A DNA stretch of 64,000 nucleotides, from positions 196,452-260,451 of the forward strand of contig NZ_ML769307.1 of NCBI RefSeq assembly GCF_009720385.1. The letters run 5' to 3'. Position 1 is the stretch's first letter. Each line of letters starts with the position of its first letter. This document shows, piece by piece, positions 33,718 through 42,916 of this stretch. The stretch comes from Catellatospora vulcania. GTDB taxonomy: Bacteria; Actinomycetota; Actinomycetes; Mycobacteriales; Micromonosporaceae. Both the position numbers and the translations under genes were made by a program. The notes beneath the pieces were generated by a model. The model was not told the DNA's origin and did no database searches. It saw nothing but the letters and a program-made list of their open reading frames with translations.

Positions 33718-35121
33718 TCAGTCTCGCAGGTTGGCGATGTGCCTCATCTTGTTGGTCGCGTCCAGCGCCGCGACCTTGTACGACTCGGCCAGCGTGGGGT
33801 AGTTGAACACCGCCTCGACCAGGTAGTCGACCGTGCCGCCGCAGCCCATCACGGACTGCCCGATGTGGAGCAGCTCGGTCGCGCCGGTGCCGAACACGTG
33901 CACGCCGAGCAGCTTGCGGTCCTCCGGCGACACCAGGATCTTCAGCATGCCGTGCGAGTCGCCGATGATCTGGCCGCGGGCCAGCTCGCGGTAGCGGGAC
34001 ACGCCGACCTCGAACGGCACCCGCTGGTCGGTCAGCTCGTCCTCGGTGCGGCCCACGTAGCTGATCTCGGGGATGGTGTAGATCCCGATCGGCTGCAGCG
34101 CCGAGATCGGGCCCAGCGGCTGCCCGCAGGCATGGTGGGCGGCCAGCCGGCCCTGCTCCATCGAGGTGGCGGCCAGCGCCGGGAAGCCGATGATGTCGCC
34201 GACGGCGTAGATGTGCGGCACGGCGGTGCGGAAGTTCTCGTCCACGGTGATGCGCCCGCGTTCGTCGGCGGCCAGCCCGGCGGCCTCCAGGGCCAGGGCG
34301 TCGCCCATGCCCTGCCGCCCGGCCGAGTACATGACCGTGTCAGCGGCGATGGTCTTGCCGCTCTCCAGCACCGCGATGGCGCCCCTGGGGTGCTTCTCGA
34401 CGGCGGCGACGGCCTCGCTCAACCGGAATGTCACGGCCAGTTCACGCAGGTGGTACTTCAGCGCCTCGACGACCTCCAGGTCGCAGAAGTCCAGCATGCG
34501 GCTGCGCCGTTCCACGACGGTGACCTTGGTGCCCAGGGCGGCGAACATCGAGGCGTACTCGATGCCGATCACGCCCGCGCCGACCACCACCATCGAACGC
34601 GGCACCCGGTCGAGCTTGAGGATGCCGTCGGAGTCGATGATGGTCAGGTCGTCGAACTCGACGGTGGCCGGTCGCGCCGGACGGCTGCCCGCCGCGATGA
34701 CGATGTTGTCGGCGGTGATCGAGAAGTCGCGCCCGCGCTCGCCGGTCACGTGCACGGTGTGCGGGTCGGAGAACCGGGCCGTGCCGGCGTGCAGCCGGAC
34801 CCCGTTGCGGGCGAGCTGCCCGCGTACCACGTCGACCTCGCGGCTGATCACGTGTTCGGTGCGGGCGGTCAGGTCCGCGACGGTGATGTCCTCCTTGAGC
34901 CGGTAGCTCTGGCCGTAGAGCTCGCGCTGGCTCAGGCCGGTGAGGTAGACGACGGCTTCGCGCAGGGTCTTCGACGGGATGGTGCCGGTGTTGACGCTGA
35001 CCCCGCCGATCATGTCGCCGCGTTCCACCATGGCCACCCGGCGGCCCAGCTTGGCGGCCGCGATGGCGGCCTTCTGGCCGCCGGGCCCGGATCCGATGAC
35101 GAGGACGTCCACATCACGCAT
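33718..35121 (-). CDS. sthA: soluble pyridine nucleotide transhydrogenase (Si-specific)
   Basis: The 467-residue flavoprotein is of the pyridine nucleotide-disulfide oxidoreductase fold. It has FAD-binding [12 protein letters not shown] at the N-terminus, NAD(P)-binding [16 protein letters not shown] near residue 170, and [11 protein letters not shown] for the second FAD contact. The region that holds the redox disulfide in lipoamide dehydrogenase reads [18 protein letters not shown], with no cysteine pair. That distinguishes SthA, which moves hydride between NADPH and NAD+. The C-terminal interface domain is complete ([26 protein letters not shown]). It leads an operon with the EEP protein. 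Confidence 0.93.
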   Translation of the reverse strand: MRDVDVLVIGSGPGGQKAAIAAAKLGRRVAMVERGDMIGGVSVNTGTIPSKTLREAVVYLTGLSQRELYGQSYRLKEDITVADLTARTEHVISREVDVVRGQLARNGVRLHAGTARFSDPHTVHVTGERGRDFSITADNIVIAAGSRPARPATVEFDDLTIIDSDGILKLDRVPRSMVVVGAGVIGIEYASMFAALGTKVTVVERRSRMLDFCDLEVVEALKYHLRELAVTFRLSEAVAAVEKHPRGAIAVLESGKTIAADTVMYSAGRQGMGDALALEAAGLAADERGRITVDENFRTAVPHIYAVGDIIGFPALAATSMEQGRLAAHHACGQPLGPISALQPIGIYTIPEISYVGRTEDELTDQRVPFEVGVSRYRELARGQIIGDSHGMLKILVSPEDRKLLGVHVFGTGATELLHIGQSVMGCGGTVDYLVEAVFNYPTLAESYKVAALDATNKMRHIANLRD

Positions 35122-35241
35122 GTCGCATACCTTGGCACGGCAACGTTAACGGCGGGCACCCGCCGAACGGCGGTCATCGCGCGCCACCGGCGGCTACGGC
35201 AGCGGGCCACCCGAAGATCGGGAGATTGGTATGGTCGCGGC

Positions 35242-36597
35242 GTGCGCAGGAGCGTGTCGGCGGTCGTGCTCGATCAGTTCCACCACCCGACGCAGGTGAT
35301 CGTCGGGGGGTTCGCGGCAGCTGCTCTCGTCGGCACGGGGCTGCTGTCGCTGCCGATCGCCACCGAGTCCGGCGAGCCCGCCCGGTTCCTCGACGCGCTG
35401 TTCACGGCGACCTCGGCGGTCTGCCTGACCGGCCTGATCCTGGTCGACAGCGAGACCCACTGGTCCGTGGCCGGTGAGCTCATCATCATGGCGCTGATCC
35501 AGGCCGGCGGGCTGGGCATCATGACCATGGCGACCCTGTTCGCGGTCGCGCTGTCGGGCCGGATGGGCCTGCGGGCCCGGATGCTCGTGCAGGCCGAGAC
35601 CAGAGCGCTGCAGATGACCGACCTGCGCCGGGTGGTCCGCAACGTGGTGCTGCTCAGCCTGGGCGTGGAGGCGATCCTCGCGGTGCTGCTCGCGGGCCGG
35701 TTCATGCTGGCCTACGGGGAGTCGTTCGGGCGGTCGGTTTACCTGGGCGTGTTCCATTCGATCTCGGCGTTCAACAACGCGGGGTTCGCACTGTGGCCCG
35801 ACAGCGTGGTCCGGTTCAACACCGACCCGTGGATCTGCCTGACGCTCGCCGTGGGCGTCATCGTCGGCGGGCTGGGCTTCCCGGTGCTGTTCGAGCTGCG
35901 CCACTCCTGGCGCCGGCCGAGCCGCTGGTCGGTGCTGACCCGGCTCACCCTCACCCTCAGCGCGGTGCTGCTGGTCGGGGGCACGGTCCTGCTGCTGGCC
36001 ACCGAAGGCCGCAACCCGAGCACGCTGGGCGACATGTCGGGTGCGGACCAGCTGCTCAACGCGTTCTTCGGCGCGGTGATGCCGCGCAGCGGCGGATTCA
36101 ACTCGATCGACATCGCGGCGATGTACCCGTCGAGCTGGCTCGCGTACGACGTGCTCATGTTCATCGGCGGCGGCAGCGCGGGCACCGCCGGCGGCATCAA
36201 GGTCACCACGTTCGGGCTGCTGGCCTACGTGATCTGGGCGGAGCTGCGCGGGGAGCCGTCGGTCAACGTCGGCCGCCGCCGGATCCCCGAGCAGCTGCAC
36301 CGGCAGGCGCTCACCATCGCGCTGGTCGGCGTCGGCATCGTGGCGGGCTCGACGTACCTGCTGCTGGTGCTCAACCCGCACCCCTTGGACCAGGTGCTGT
36401 TCGAGGTCATCTCGGCGTTCGCGACCGTCGGGGTGTCCACCGGCATCACCGCCGAGCTCGACGCGGCCAGCCACGGCCTGCTCGCGATCCTGATGTTCGT
36501 GGGCCGGGTCGGGCCGCTGACCCTGGGCACCGCGCTGGCGCTGCGCGCCAGGACCCGCCACTACGAGCTTCCCGAGGAGCGTCCCCTTGTCGGCTGA
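35242..36597 (+). CDS. TrkH/KtrB-type potassium channel subunit
   Basis: The 451-residue membrane protein has four pore repeats, each with a selectivity-filter-like segment: TATSAVCLTGL, SISAFNNAGF, AVMPRSGGFNSID and ISAFATVGVSTG. The gating loop GGGSAGTAGGIKV follows the third, as in Ktr/Trk proteins. It passes K+ (often with Na+ or H+ dependence) through the cytoplasmic membrane. The GTG at 35242 is preferred; the frame continues upstream as antisense of sthA without meaning. Its stop overlaps the start of the RCK-domain gene by 11 bases, so the two subunits are translationally coupled. Confidence 0.92.
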   Translation: MRRSVSAVVLDQFHHPTQVIVGGFAAAALVGTGLLSLPIATESGEPARFLDALFTATSAVCLTGLILVDSETHWSVAGELIIMALIQAGGLGIMTMATLFAVALSGRMGLRARMLVQAETRALQMTDLRRVVRNVVLLSLGVEAILAVLLAGRFMLAYGESFGRSVYLGVFHSISAFNNAGFALWPDSVVRFNTDPWICLTLAVGVIVGGLGFPVLFELRHSWRRPSRWSVLTRLTLTLSAVLLVGGTVLLLATEGRNPSTLGDMSGADQLLNAFFGAVMPRSGGFNSIDIAAMYPSSWLAYDVLMFIGGGSAGTAGGIKVTTFGLLAYVIWAELRGEPSVNVGRRRIPEQLHRQALTIALVGVGIVAGSTYLLLVLNPHPLDQVLFEVISAFATVGVSTGITAELDAASHGLLAILMFVGRVGPLTLGTALALRARTRHYELPEERPLVG

Positions 36598-37252
36598 GAA
36601 CGGCAACGACCCGGTCGTCGTCATCGGACTGGGCAGGTTCGGCAGCTCGCTGGCCCTGGAGCTGATGCGTCGCGGCACCGAGGTGCTGGCCATCGACCAC
36701 CGGCCCAAGGTCGTGCAGAGCCTGGCGGGGGAGCTCACCCACGTGGTGACCGCCGACGCCACCGACCTGGAGGCGCTGCGCCAGCTCGGCGTCGCCGAGT
36801 TCGGCCGGGCGGTGGTGGCCATCGGCTCCGACCTGGAGGCCAGCATCCTGGCCACGTCGCTGCTGGTGGAACTGGAGGTCGCCGACATCTGGGCGAAGGC
36901 GGTCAGCCGCCAGCACGGCCGCATCCTGGAGCGCATCGGGGCGGGCCACATCGTGCTGCCCGAGCACGACATGGGCGAGCGGGTGGCGCACCTGGTGTCG
37001 GGCCGGATGCTCGACTACATGGAGATCGACTCGAACTTCGCGCTGGTCAAGACCCGGCCCCCGCACGAGTACGTGGGCGTGCCGCTGGGCGAGACCCGGC
37101 TGCGGCGCAAGCACGGCGTCACCATCGTCTGCGTGAAGACGCCCGGCAACGAGTTCACCTACGCCGACGCGACGACCGTGCTGCAGTACGGCGACATCAT
37201 CGTGGTCGCCGGGCCGGTGGACCGGGTGGAGCGCTTCGCCGAACTGCCCTGA
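36587..37252 (+). CDS. TrkA/KtrA-type RCK regulatory subunit
   Basis: The 221-residue cytosolic protein has a Rossmann RCK_N domain (VVIGLGRFGSSLALELMRRG, near residue 10) and an acidic ligand residue at the end of the second strand (AIDHRPK). An RCK_C domain occupies about residues 135-215. Such octameric rings bind ATP/ADP or NAD(H) and open the partner K+ channel. It starts with TTG inside the end of the channel gene after GAGGAG, and the frame leaves no better start. Pairing with one channel gene is the standard Ktr arrangement. Confidence 0.92.
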   Translation: MSAENGNDPVVVIGLGRFGSSLALELMRRGTEVLAIDHRPKVVQSLAGELTHVVTADATDLEALRQLGVAEFGRAVVAIGSDLEASILATSLLVELEVADIWAKAVSRQHGRILERIGAGHIVLPEHDMGERVAHLVSGRMLDYMEIDSNFALVKTRPPHEYVGVPLGETRLRRKHGVTIVCVKTPGNEFTYADATTVLQYGDIIVVAGPVDRVERFAELP

Positions 37253-37345
37253 GCGCCGCACCGCGTTTTGATCATTCGGGGACCGGGAACGGAGGAGGAT
37301 GAAGAAAGCGGGCGCCGGTGCCCGCTCGGTCCCGGGAGGCAGCCC

Positions 37346-38740
37346 ATGACCGCCGACGTCTCGGCCCCAGCACCGCAGCCGCAGCGCGACGACCCGCACG
37401 AGCTGCGCCGGGTGATCACCCGGCCGATGCTGATCTTCTTCATCCTGGGCGACATCCTCGGGGCCGGCATCTACTCGCTGACCGGTCAAGTCGGCGCGGA
37501 GGTAGGCGGGGCGATCTGGGCGTCGTTCCTGGTCGCGTTCGTGCTCGCGTTCCTGACCGCGTTCGCGTACATGGAGCTGGTCACGAAATACCCGCAGGCC
37601 GCCGGCGGCGCGCTGTACTGCGACCGGGCGTACCAGATCAAGTTCTTGAGCTTCCTGGTCACCTTCGCGATCATGGCGTCCGGCGTGACCTCGGCGAGCT
37701 TCGCCGCCACCCGGGTCGGCGGGCGCTACTTCAGCGGCCTGACCGGGGTGGAAAACCCGCCCACGATTCTCATCGGCACGCTGGCGATCCTGCTGGTCGC
37801 GGCGGTGAACTTCTGGGGCGTGTCCGAGTCCATCAAGGTCAACATTGTGATCACCTGCATCGAGCTGGCCGGGCTGCTGTTCGTCATCGGCGTCGGGGCC
37901 AGCGTGCTGGCCAAGGGCTCCGGCGACCCGGCCGCCGCCTTCACCTTCTCCGGGCAGGGCTTCGGCGTCGTCACCGGCATCATGGCCGGTGCCGCCACCG
38001 CCTTCTACGCCTTCCTGGGCTTCGAGGACTCGGTGAACCTCGCTGAGGAGACGAAGGAGCCGTCACGCGACTTCCCGCCCGCCATGATCACCGGACTGCT
38101 CGGCGCCGTCGTCGTCTACCTGCTCGTCGCCTTCACCGCGGCCATGGTGGTGCCGCTGGACGTGCTCACCACCTCCAGCGGGCCGCTGCTGGAAGTAGTC
38201 AAGATCGGCGCGCCCGACCTGCCCGTCTCGGAGATCTTCTCCGCCGTGTCGATGGTCGCCGTCTCCAACACCATGCTGATCAACATGCTGATGGCGTCCC
38301 GCCTGCTCTACGGCATGGCCCGGCGCGACGTGCTGCCGCGACCCTTCGCGGTGCTGTCGGTCAAACGCACCCCGTGGATCGCAATCGCGTTCACCACCGC
38401 GCTGTCGATCCTGCTCATGGCTACCGTCAACGACCTGACCGACCTGTCCGACACCACCGTGCTGCTGCTGACCGCCGTGTTCCTGCTGGTCAACATCGCC
38501 GCCCTGGTGCTGCGCCGCGACCAGGTCCAGCACCGGCACTTCCGCGCCCCCACCGTCATCCCCGTCCTCGGCGCGATCGTGTCCGCGGTGTTCCTGCTGC
38601 CCTTCGTCCGCGAGGCCGGCATCTACCTGCTCGCGTTCTGGCTGCTGCTCGGCGGCGTCGCCCTGTGGGCGGTGAACCGCCTGGTCACCCGGCGCATGCC
38701 GCCCCGCGACGGCTCAGCCGCCGCCCCGCCGTCGAGGTGA
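37346..38740 (+). CDS. APC-superfamily amino-acid permease
   Basis: The 464-residue protein has twelve predicted membrane helices. The unwound first-helix motif is LGDILGAGIYSLTG, which binds substrate in the LeuT-like fold. Conserved APC wording appears in the region of helices 6-7 (FYAFLGFEDSVNLAEETKEP). It likely imports an amino acid or polyamine. GGGAGG five bases before the ATG at 37346 decides the start. It follows the K+ uptake genes with about 90 bases between, so it may be separately transcribed. Substrate cannot be assigned. Confidence 0.88.
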   Translation: MTADVSAPAPQPQRDDPHELRRVITRPMLIFFILGDILGAGIYSLTGQVGAEVGGAIWASFLVAFVLAFLTAFAYMELVTKYPQAAGGALYCDRAYQIKFLSFLVTFAIMASGVTSASFAATRVGGRYFSGLTGVENPPTILIGTLAILLVAAVNFWGVSESIKVNIVITCIELAGLLFVIGVGASVLAKGSGDPAAAFTFSGQGFGVVTGIMAGAATAFYAFLGFEDSVNLAEETKEPSRDFPPAMITGLLGAVVVYLLVAFTAAMVVPLDVLTTSSGPLLEVVKIGAPDLPVSEIFSAVSMVAVSNTMLINMLMASRLLYGMARRDVLPRPFAVLSVKRTPWIAIAFTTALSILLMATVNDLTDLSDTTVLLLTAVFLLVNIAALVLRRDQVQHRHFRAPTVIPVLGAIVSAVFLLPFVREAGIYLLAFWLLLGGVALWAVNRLVTRRMPPRDGSAAAPPSR

Positions 38741-38866
38741 CCCTCCGCCAACCGACGGTTGCGCAAGTTTTCCTCAAGGCTGCCGCAGGGATGTTCCGCG
38801 CGGGCGCGTGCGCCCGTCACTGTGGGTACACCATCCGCACCACGACGTCGACGACGGGAGCTCACC

Positions 38867-39526
38867 ATGCGGTCCACCCTCGAGCTGCTGCCCGCCGCCG
38901 CGGTGGGCGAGCCGGTCGCCCGGCTCGACCGCTCCCGGCTGACGGACGCGTTCGAGCTGGCCTGTCTGGTGCGGGCGACGTCGCTGACGCCCGACGGGGG
39001 AGTGCGGGTGGGTCATCCCCGCCGCCCGGCCACACCGGCCGGGACGGTCGAGTTCAGCGCCGAGCACGCCGCCCGCCGGATGGGGCAGCTGATGCGGGCA
39101 CTGGAGCTGCCGTACACGCACCAGACCGCCGAGGCGGGTCTGCGCCGCCGCTACCTGCTGCACCGGGTCAGCGTGCCCGGCGAGCACCACGCCGCATACC
39201 TGGAGATCAGCGACGGAGCCTGGCGGCAGGGCCGGGCGGCCGTGCTGAGCACGGCGTTCGTCGGCGGTTCGGCTCCCGCGCACGCCGACCGGCTGCGGCT
39301 GGCCGGTTCCGCCTGGCGCGGCGTGCTCCTGGCCGCCGGCCGCCACATGCGCAAACACATCCTGGGCGTACGCGTCACCGACCAGGACCTCGCCGCGATC
39401 CTGGTCCGGGGCGCACACCTGCTCGGGGCACAGGCCACCCTCGCCCGCCAGGCCGGCAGCCTGCTCGTCAGCGTCCCCGCCGGCACCGCGCACCGCGTCC
39501 TGCACGGTGCAGGGATCCCGCACTGA
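38867..39526 (+). CDS. WhiA-like LAGLIDADG-fold protein lacking the DNA-binding HTH
   Basis: The 219-residue protein resembles the paired LAGLIDADG-like part of the sporulation regulator WhiA. An N-terminal unit contains FELACLVRATSL and TVEFSAEHAARRMGQLMRAL. A second unit contains SAWRGVLLAAGRHMRKH, then DLAAILVRGAHLLGAQATL (compare the AWRGxFLAxGS segment of WhiA). The C-terminal helix-turn-helix of WhiA is absent, and the homing-endonuclease acidic residues are not seen. GGGAG lies just before the ATG. The resemblance is by eye. It might bind DNA or another protein as a WhiA paralogue. Confidence 0.5.
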   Translation: MRSTLELLPAAAVGEPVARLDRSRLTDAFELACLVRATSLTPDGGVRVGHPRRPATPAGTVEFSAEHAARRMGQLMRALELPYTHQTAEAGLRRRYLLHRVSVPGEHHAAYLEISDGAWRQGRAAVLSTAFVGGSAPAHADRLRLAGSAWRGVLLAAGRHMRKHILGVRVTDQDLAAILVRGAHLLGAQATLARQAGSLLVSVPAGTAHRVLHGAGIPH

Positions 39527-39601
39527 CGGTGGTCGCGCTTTCGTGAACGGCGCAACTGGGCGGGCTGGCCTCTGCGGCACCTATGGCTCAGACTGCTGCC
39601 T

Positions 39602-40054
39602 GTGGAGATCATCCCTGGCGTCGGCGTCGAACCTGCCAAGATCGGTGACCGCCGGGAGGCGGTCGAGCAACGGCTCGGCCCGCCGGTTCATCAGGACCTG
39701 AGCCGCCATGCCGTCTACGCGTCGGACCCGATGCTATCCGTCACCTACGACCTCGACGGCATCGTGGAACTCGTCGACGCCGCCTACAGCGGTCACCACG
39801 GCGGCGAGGAGCTGTTCCTTCGCGGCGTGCAACTGACCTATCGGTTCATGGACGACGTGGTCGCCGACCTTGCGGCGATGGGGCTGATCGGCGTCCCGTA
39901 CGACATCGGGGTCGACTACGAGGCGGACGGCTTCGCCGTCTACTCCAACTCGTCGCTGTCGGCACAAGAACTGGACCCCGACGCCGATGTCAATGATGAG
40001 CGCCGGATCGTCGAGGGCGTGTCGATCGCACCCCGCGCCAACCTGGAGCGGTGA
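39602..40054 (+). CDS. hypothetical protein, small acidic
   Basis: The 150-residue acidic protein is not recognised. It has an N-terminal GVGVEPAKIGDRREAVEQRL segment, a YDLDGIVELVDAAYSG strand-turn region, and a tyrosine-rich centre (YDIGVDYEADGFAVYSN). The composition is like soluble immunity or SUKH-type proteins, but nothing firm supports that. A GTG start. No membrane segment. It is convergent with the deleted phosphotransferase gene. Confidence 0.6.
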   Translation: MEIIPGVGVEPAKIGDRREAVEQRLGPPVHQDLSRHAVYASDPMLSVTYDLDGIVELVDAAYSGHHGGEELFLRGVQLTYRFMDDVVADLAAMGLIGVPYDIGVDYEADGFAVYSNSSLSAQELDPDADVNDERRIVEGVSIAPRANLER

Positions 40055-40094
40055 CCACCGGGCCGCGCATCGTGCGGATCGACGACCGGTGCGA

Positions 40095-40652
40095 TCAGCA
40101 CGGACCGACACCCAGTGTGCCGAGCCGTGCGGTCAGGTCGTCGGTCCACTCAGCGGGCATACGGCCGTCCGGCAGCGGGACACCTGCCGCACACCGCCAT
40201 AGCGCGTCGCTCAGCACGCTGCGCACGTGCCACGCCATCACCCGCGCGAGGTCGACCTCGCGGCCCGACTCGCGCTCGTAGTGCGCAGCGGTCGCGCGCA
40301 GCAGCTCGACGCCCGAGCCGATGCCCGGTAGCAGCCGCAGGTCGTACTCGGGCTGGGCCCACCCGGCGGTCTCGAAGTCGACCACCAGTCGTAGGTCACC
40401 GCCGGACCACACCTGATTGTCACCGTGCAGGTCGCTGTGGCAGAGCACCGGCACCACCCGCCGAGCGGCCGGCTCGGACCACGCGAACTTCACGACGTAC
40501 GCGTCGCCCAGCAACGCGCTCGACGCCTGCCACAGCGGCTCGTCCCGGCCATCGACCTCGCGGAGCGACAACGGCAGGCCGTGGGTGTCGAGGCCGGCCG
40601 CGCGCACCGCTTCACGCACCGCGGCCGGCGAAGGTTCGGGCAACCAGCGCAT
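40095..40652 (-). pseudogene. aminoglycoside-phosphotransferase-family gene with internal deletion
   Basis: The frame joins the N-terminal lobe of an APH-type kinase (MRWLPEPSPAAVREAVRAAG, AYVVKFAWSEPAARR with the ATP lysine) directly to the catalytic loop (VLCHSDLHGDNQVW with the catalytic Asp) and the metal Asp in LVVDFETAGW. The roughly 90-100 residues that normally lie between, forming the rest of the N-lobe, the hinge and the first C-lobe helices, are absent without a frameshift. The total is 185 residues against about 290 for intact relatives. Kinase activity is unlikely. A complete paralogue-like gene lies 0.9 kb away at 41496. Confidence 0.7.
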
Positions 40653-40750
40653 GACGGCCATCAGACCACACCGACCACTGGATGCCGTCAGGGTCGCCGG
40701 GCAGGCCCGGTCGTTCATCAGCTCGTGCGGGCGGTGTTAGCTTCGCCGGC

Positions 40751-41380
40751 ATGACTGAGCAGATCACGGCCGGGCAGTTCCACGCGGGCGCCGATGTCGA
40801 GGACTGGCGCTGCCTGTACCACCTGGTCTCGGCCCATTTCCGGACCGGCTCGCTGGCTGAGGGCATCGCGCTCGTCGACGAGATCGGCCGGCTCGCCGAC
40901 GGCGCCGAGCAGCAGTACCTCAACGTCGACCTGCGTCACACCGGCGTGACGGTGAGCCTGAAGGTAAGAGACGTCGCCCTGGCCCGGCGGATCTCGGCAG
41001 CCGCCAGGCGACTGGGCATCCCGGCCGACCCGACCGCCGTGCAGCTCGTCAACGTCACCCTCGACGCGCTCGTCGACGCGGACGTGCTGCCGTTCTGGCG
41101 CGCGCTGCTCGGTTACCGCCAGATCGGTGACGACTACCTGTCCGACCCGGCCGGCCGCGGCCCCGGCTTCGGGCTGCAGCAGCTGAATGCCCCACGCCCC
41201 CAGCGCAACCGCATGCACCTCGATGTCGCCGTTCCCCATGATCAGGCCGAGGCCCGCATCGCCGCCGCCCTGGCTGCGGGCGGACGCCTGGTGTCGGACG
41301 CGCACGCCCCGAAGTGGTGGGTCCTGGCCGACGCCGAGGGCAATGAGGCATGCGTCGCCACCTGGGTCGGCCGCGAATAG
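40751..41380 (+). CDS. pterin-dehydratase-like and glyoxalase-like fusion protein
   Basis: The 209-residue protein has an N-terminal segment (about residues 5-95) like pterin-4a-carbinolamine dehydratase (WRCLYHLVSAHFRTGSLAEG, ALARRISAAARRLGI). A glyoxalase/VOC domain follows (about 100-205; LPFWRALLGYRQIGDDYLSD, RMHLDVAVPHDQAEARIAAA). The dehydratase motif with two adjacent histidines is replaced by YLN after AEQQ, so the PCD part is probably not catalytic. The VOC part has a His and possible acidic ligands but lacks clear evidence of metal binding. Such PCD-VOC fusions occur in actinobacteria without known function. Confidence 0.7.
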   Translation: MTEQITAGQFHAGADVEDWRCLYHLVSAHFRTGSLAEGIALVDEIGRLADGAEQQYLNVDLRHTGVTVSLKVRDVALARRISAAARRLGIPADPTAVQLVNVTLDALVDADVLPFWRALLGYRQIGDDYLSDPAGRGPGFGLQQLNAPRPQRNRMHLDVAVPHDQAEARIAAALAAGGRLVSDAHAPKWWVLADAEGNEACVATWVGRE

Positions 41381-41495
41381 GGTCCGCGGGTCGGGTCATC
41401 CATCACTTGCTCGCGGCGGCGGCCACCACCGGCGACCCTCCGGCGTGGTCCGAATTCGATTGACGGGATCGTCGAGCGGGTTCTACGGTCGCGCG

Positions 41496-42380
41496 ATGCG
41501 TCCCGGAGAGATCATCGTTGCTGTTGAGCAGGTGCGCGACCTGATCGACGAGCAGTTCCCCGAGTGGGCGGACCTGCCGATCGTCGCGCAGTTGCTGAAC
41601 GGCACCGACAACGCGCTGTTCCGGCTGGGCGATTCCCTGACGGCGCGGCTGCCGCGGGCGCAGTGGGCGGTCGACCAGGTGGCGACCGACGCGACCTGGC
41701 TGCCGCGGCTGGCACCGCACCTGCCGGTGCCGGTGCCGGTGCCGATCGCGGTCGGCCGGCCGGGCGGGGACTATCCGTGGCCGTGGACGGTCGTCCCGTG
41801 GCTGGACGGGCGTAATCCGGAGGCCGGGCAGGATCTCGTCGACCTCGCCGTCGACGTCGCCGGTTTCGTGCGGGCGATGATCGCGATCGACCCGATGGAC
41901 GGGCCCGTCAAGGAGGGCATCCAGCGCGGCGTGCCTCTGGTGCAGCGGGACGAACTGACCCGCCGGTCGATCGCGGAGCTGGGCGACCGGATCGACGGGC
42001 GGGCGGTGACCGCGGCGTGGGACGAGGCGATGGCGGTCGACGAGTGGCCCGGACCGCCGGTTTGGCTGCACGGTGACCTCCTGGAAGGCAACCTGCTGGT
42101 CGACCGGGGCAGGCTCACCGGGGTGATCGATTTCGGCGGTCTGGGCCGCGGCGATCCGGCGGTCGAGGTGCGGCCGGGCTGGAGCCTGTTCGACGCCCGC
42201 GCACGGGCCGCCTACCAGGAGGCCCTCGGGTTCGACGAGGCGACCTGGGTACGCGGGTGGGCCTGGCAGCTGTCGGGCTCGCTCTACTGGCTGGCGGACC
42301 TGTGGGACTCGATCGGCGAGGCGGACCGCGATGACACGATCCGCTACCTCGACTACATCGTGCGTCATCGCCACGACTGA
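41496..42380 (+). CDS. aminoglycoside-phosphotransferase-family kinase
   Basis: The 294-residue protein has the APH kinase-like fold. The N-lobe contains LLNGTDNALFRLGDSLTARL. The hinge follows WPWTVVPWLDG. The catalytic loop is VWLHGDLLEGNLLVD with the base Asp, and the metal Asp is in GVIDFGGLGRGDPAVE. Members phosphorylate aminoglycosides, macrolides, choline or other small hydroxyl compounds. The overall length and the RLPRAQWAVDQV motif resemble CHO-type proteins commonly annotated in actinobacteria without proven resistance. No adjacent resistance or biosynthesis gene supports a drug target. Confidence 0.82.
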   Translation: MRPGEIIVAVEQVRDLIDEQFPEWADLPIVAQLLNGTDNALFRLGDSLTARLPRAQWAVDQVATDATWLPRLAPHLPVPVPVPIAVGRPGGDYPWPWTVVPWLDGRNPEAGQDLVDLAVDVAGFVRAMIAIDPMDGPVKEGIQRGVPLVQRDELTRRSIAELGDRIDGRAVTAAWDEAMAVDEWPGPPVWLHGDLLEGNLLVDRGRLTGVIDFGGLGRGDPAVEVRPGWSLFDARARAAYQEALGFDEATWVRGWAWQLSGSLYWLADLWDSIGEADRDDTIRYLDYIVRHRHD

Positions 42381-42583
42381 CCATTAGGCAGGTGGGCCGC
42401 CAGAACCTGTCCTCCTCTTCGGCTGTGCCCGTGTCCGCGCGTCCGAGCCCCGGCTGCTGCCGTGGCGTAGGAAACTCGTCGCAGAAATCTCGGCGGACCG
42501 TGTCGGTCCGTGGCGGCGGCGTTCGTAGCAGGGGTGATAGGCGGCTCCAGGGAGCAGCCACACGACGACAGGAGATGACCCCG

Positions 42584-42916
42584 ATGGCGCAGTACCTGAT
42601 TTCGGTGCTCCACGACTCGACCGAACTGGCCACCGACGAGGAGATGGCCGCGATCGATGTCTTCAACGAACGGCTCCAGGCGCAGGGCCACTGGGTCTTC
42701 GCCGGGGGCCTGGCCTCGCCCGAATCGGCCACCGTCGTCGACGGCAGGCACGGCGAGCCGATCTTCACCGACGGTCCCTATCTGGAGTCGAAGGAGTACA
42801 TCGTCGGTTTCTGGATCATCGAGGCCGCCGACCTCGATGTGGCGCTCAGGCTCGCCGCGGACGGTTCGAAGCACTGCAACCGCAGGGTCGAGCTGAAGCC
42901 GTTCCTGAGCGAATGA
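42584..42916 (+). CDS. YCII-related (DGPF-type) protein
   Basis: The 110-residue protein is a dimeric alpha-beta barrel of the YCII family. It contains the typical FAGGLASPESATVV, FTDGPYLESKEYIVGFWII and AADLDVALRLA segments. FTDGPY replaces the DGPF wording. These small proteins are nearly always encoded with an ECF sigma factor of the next gene's type. Here the stop overlaps the sigma ATG as ATGA. GGAG nine bases upstream supports the ATG at 42584. The biochemical role is unknown; a ligand-sensing partner is plausible. Confidence 0.88.
   Translation: MAQYLISVLHDSTELATDEEMAAIDVFNERLQAQGHWVFAGGLASPESATVVDGRHGEPIFTDGPYLESKEYIVGFWIIEAADLDVALRLAADGSKHCNRRVELKPFLSE

Noticed and set aside
31106..33802. 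Long + strand open frame opposite gnd and the EEP gene
   Set aside because: Same shadow-frame composition; the opposite strand encodes clear enzymes with motifs.
33739..35241. Upstream in-frame extension of the TrkH-type gene
   Set aside because: It is antisense of sthA and not protein-like; the channel sequence begins at the GTG at 35242.
41496..42380. Specific aminoglycoside-resistance gene
   Set aside because: The APH fold is clear, but no subgroup-specific residues or context support a drug substrate.
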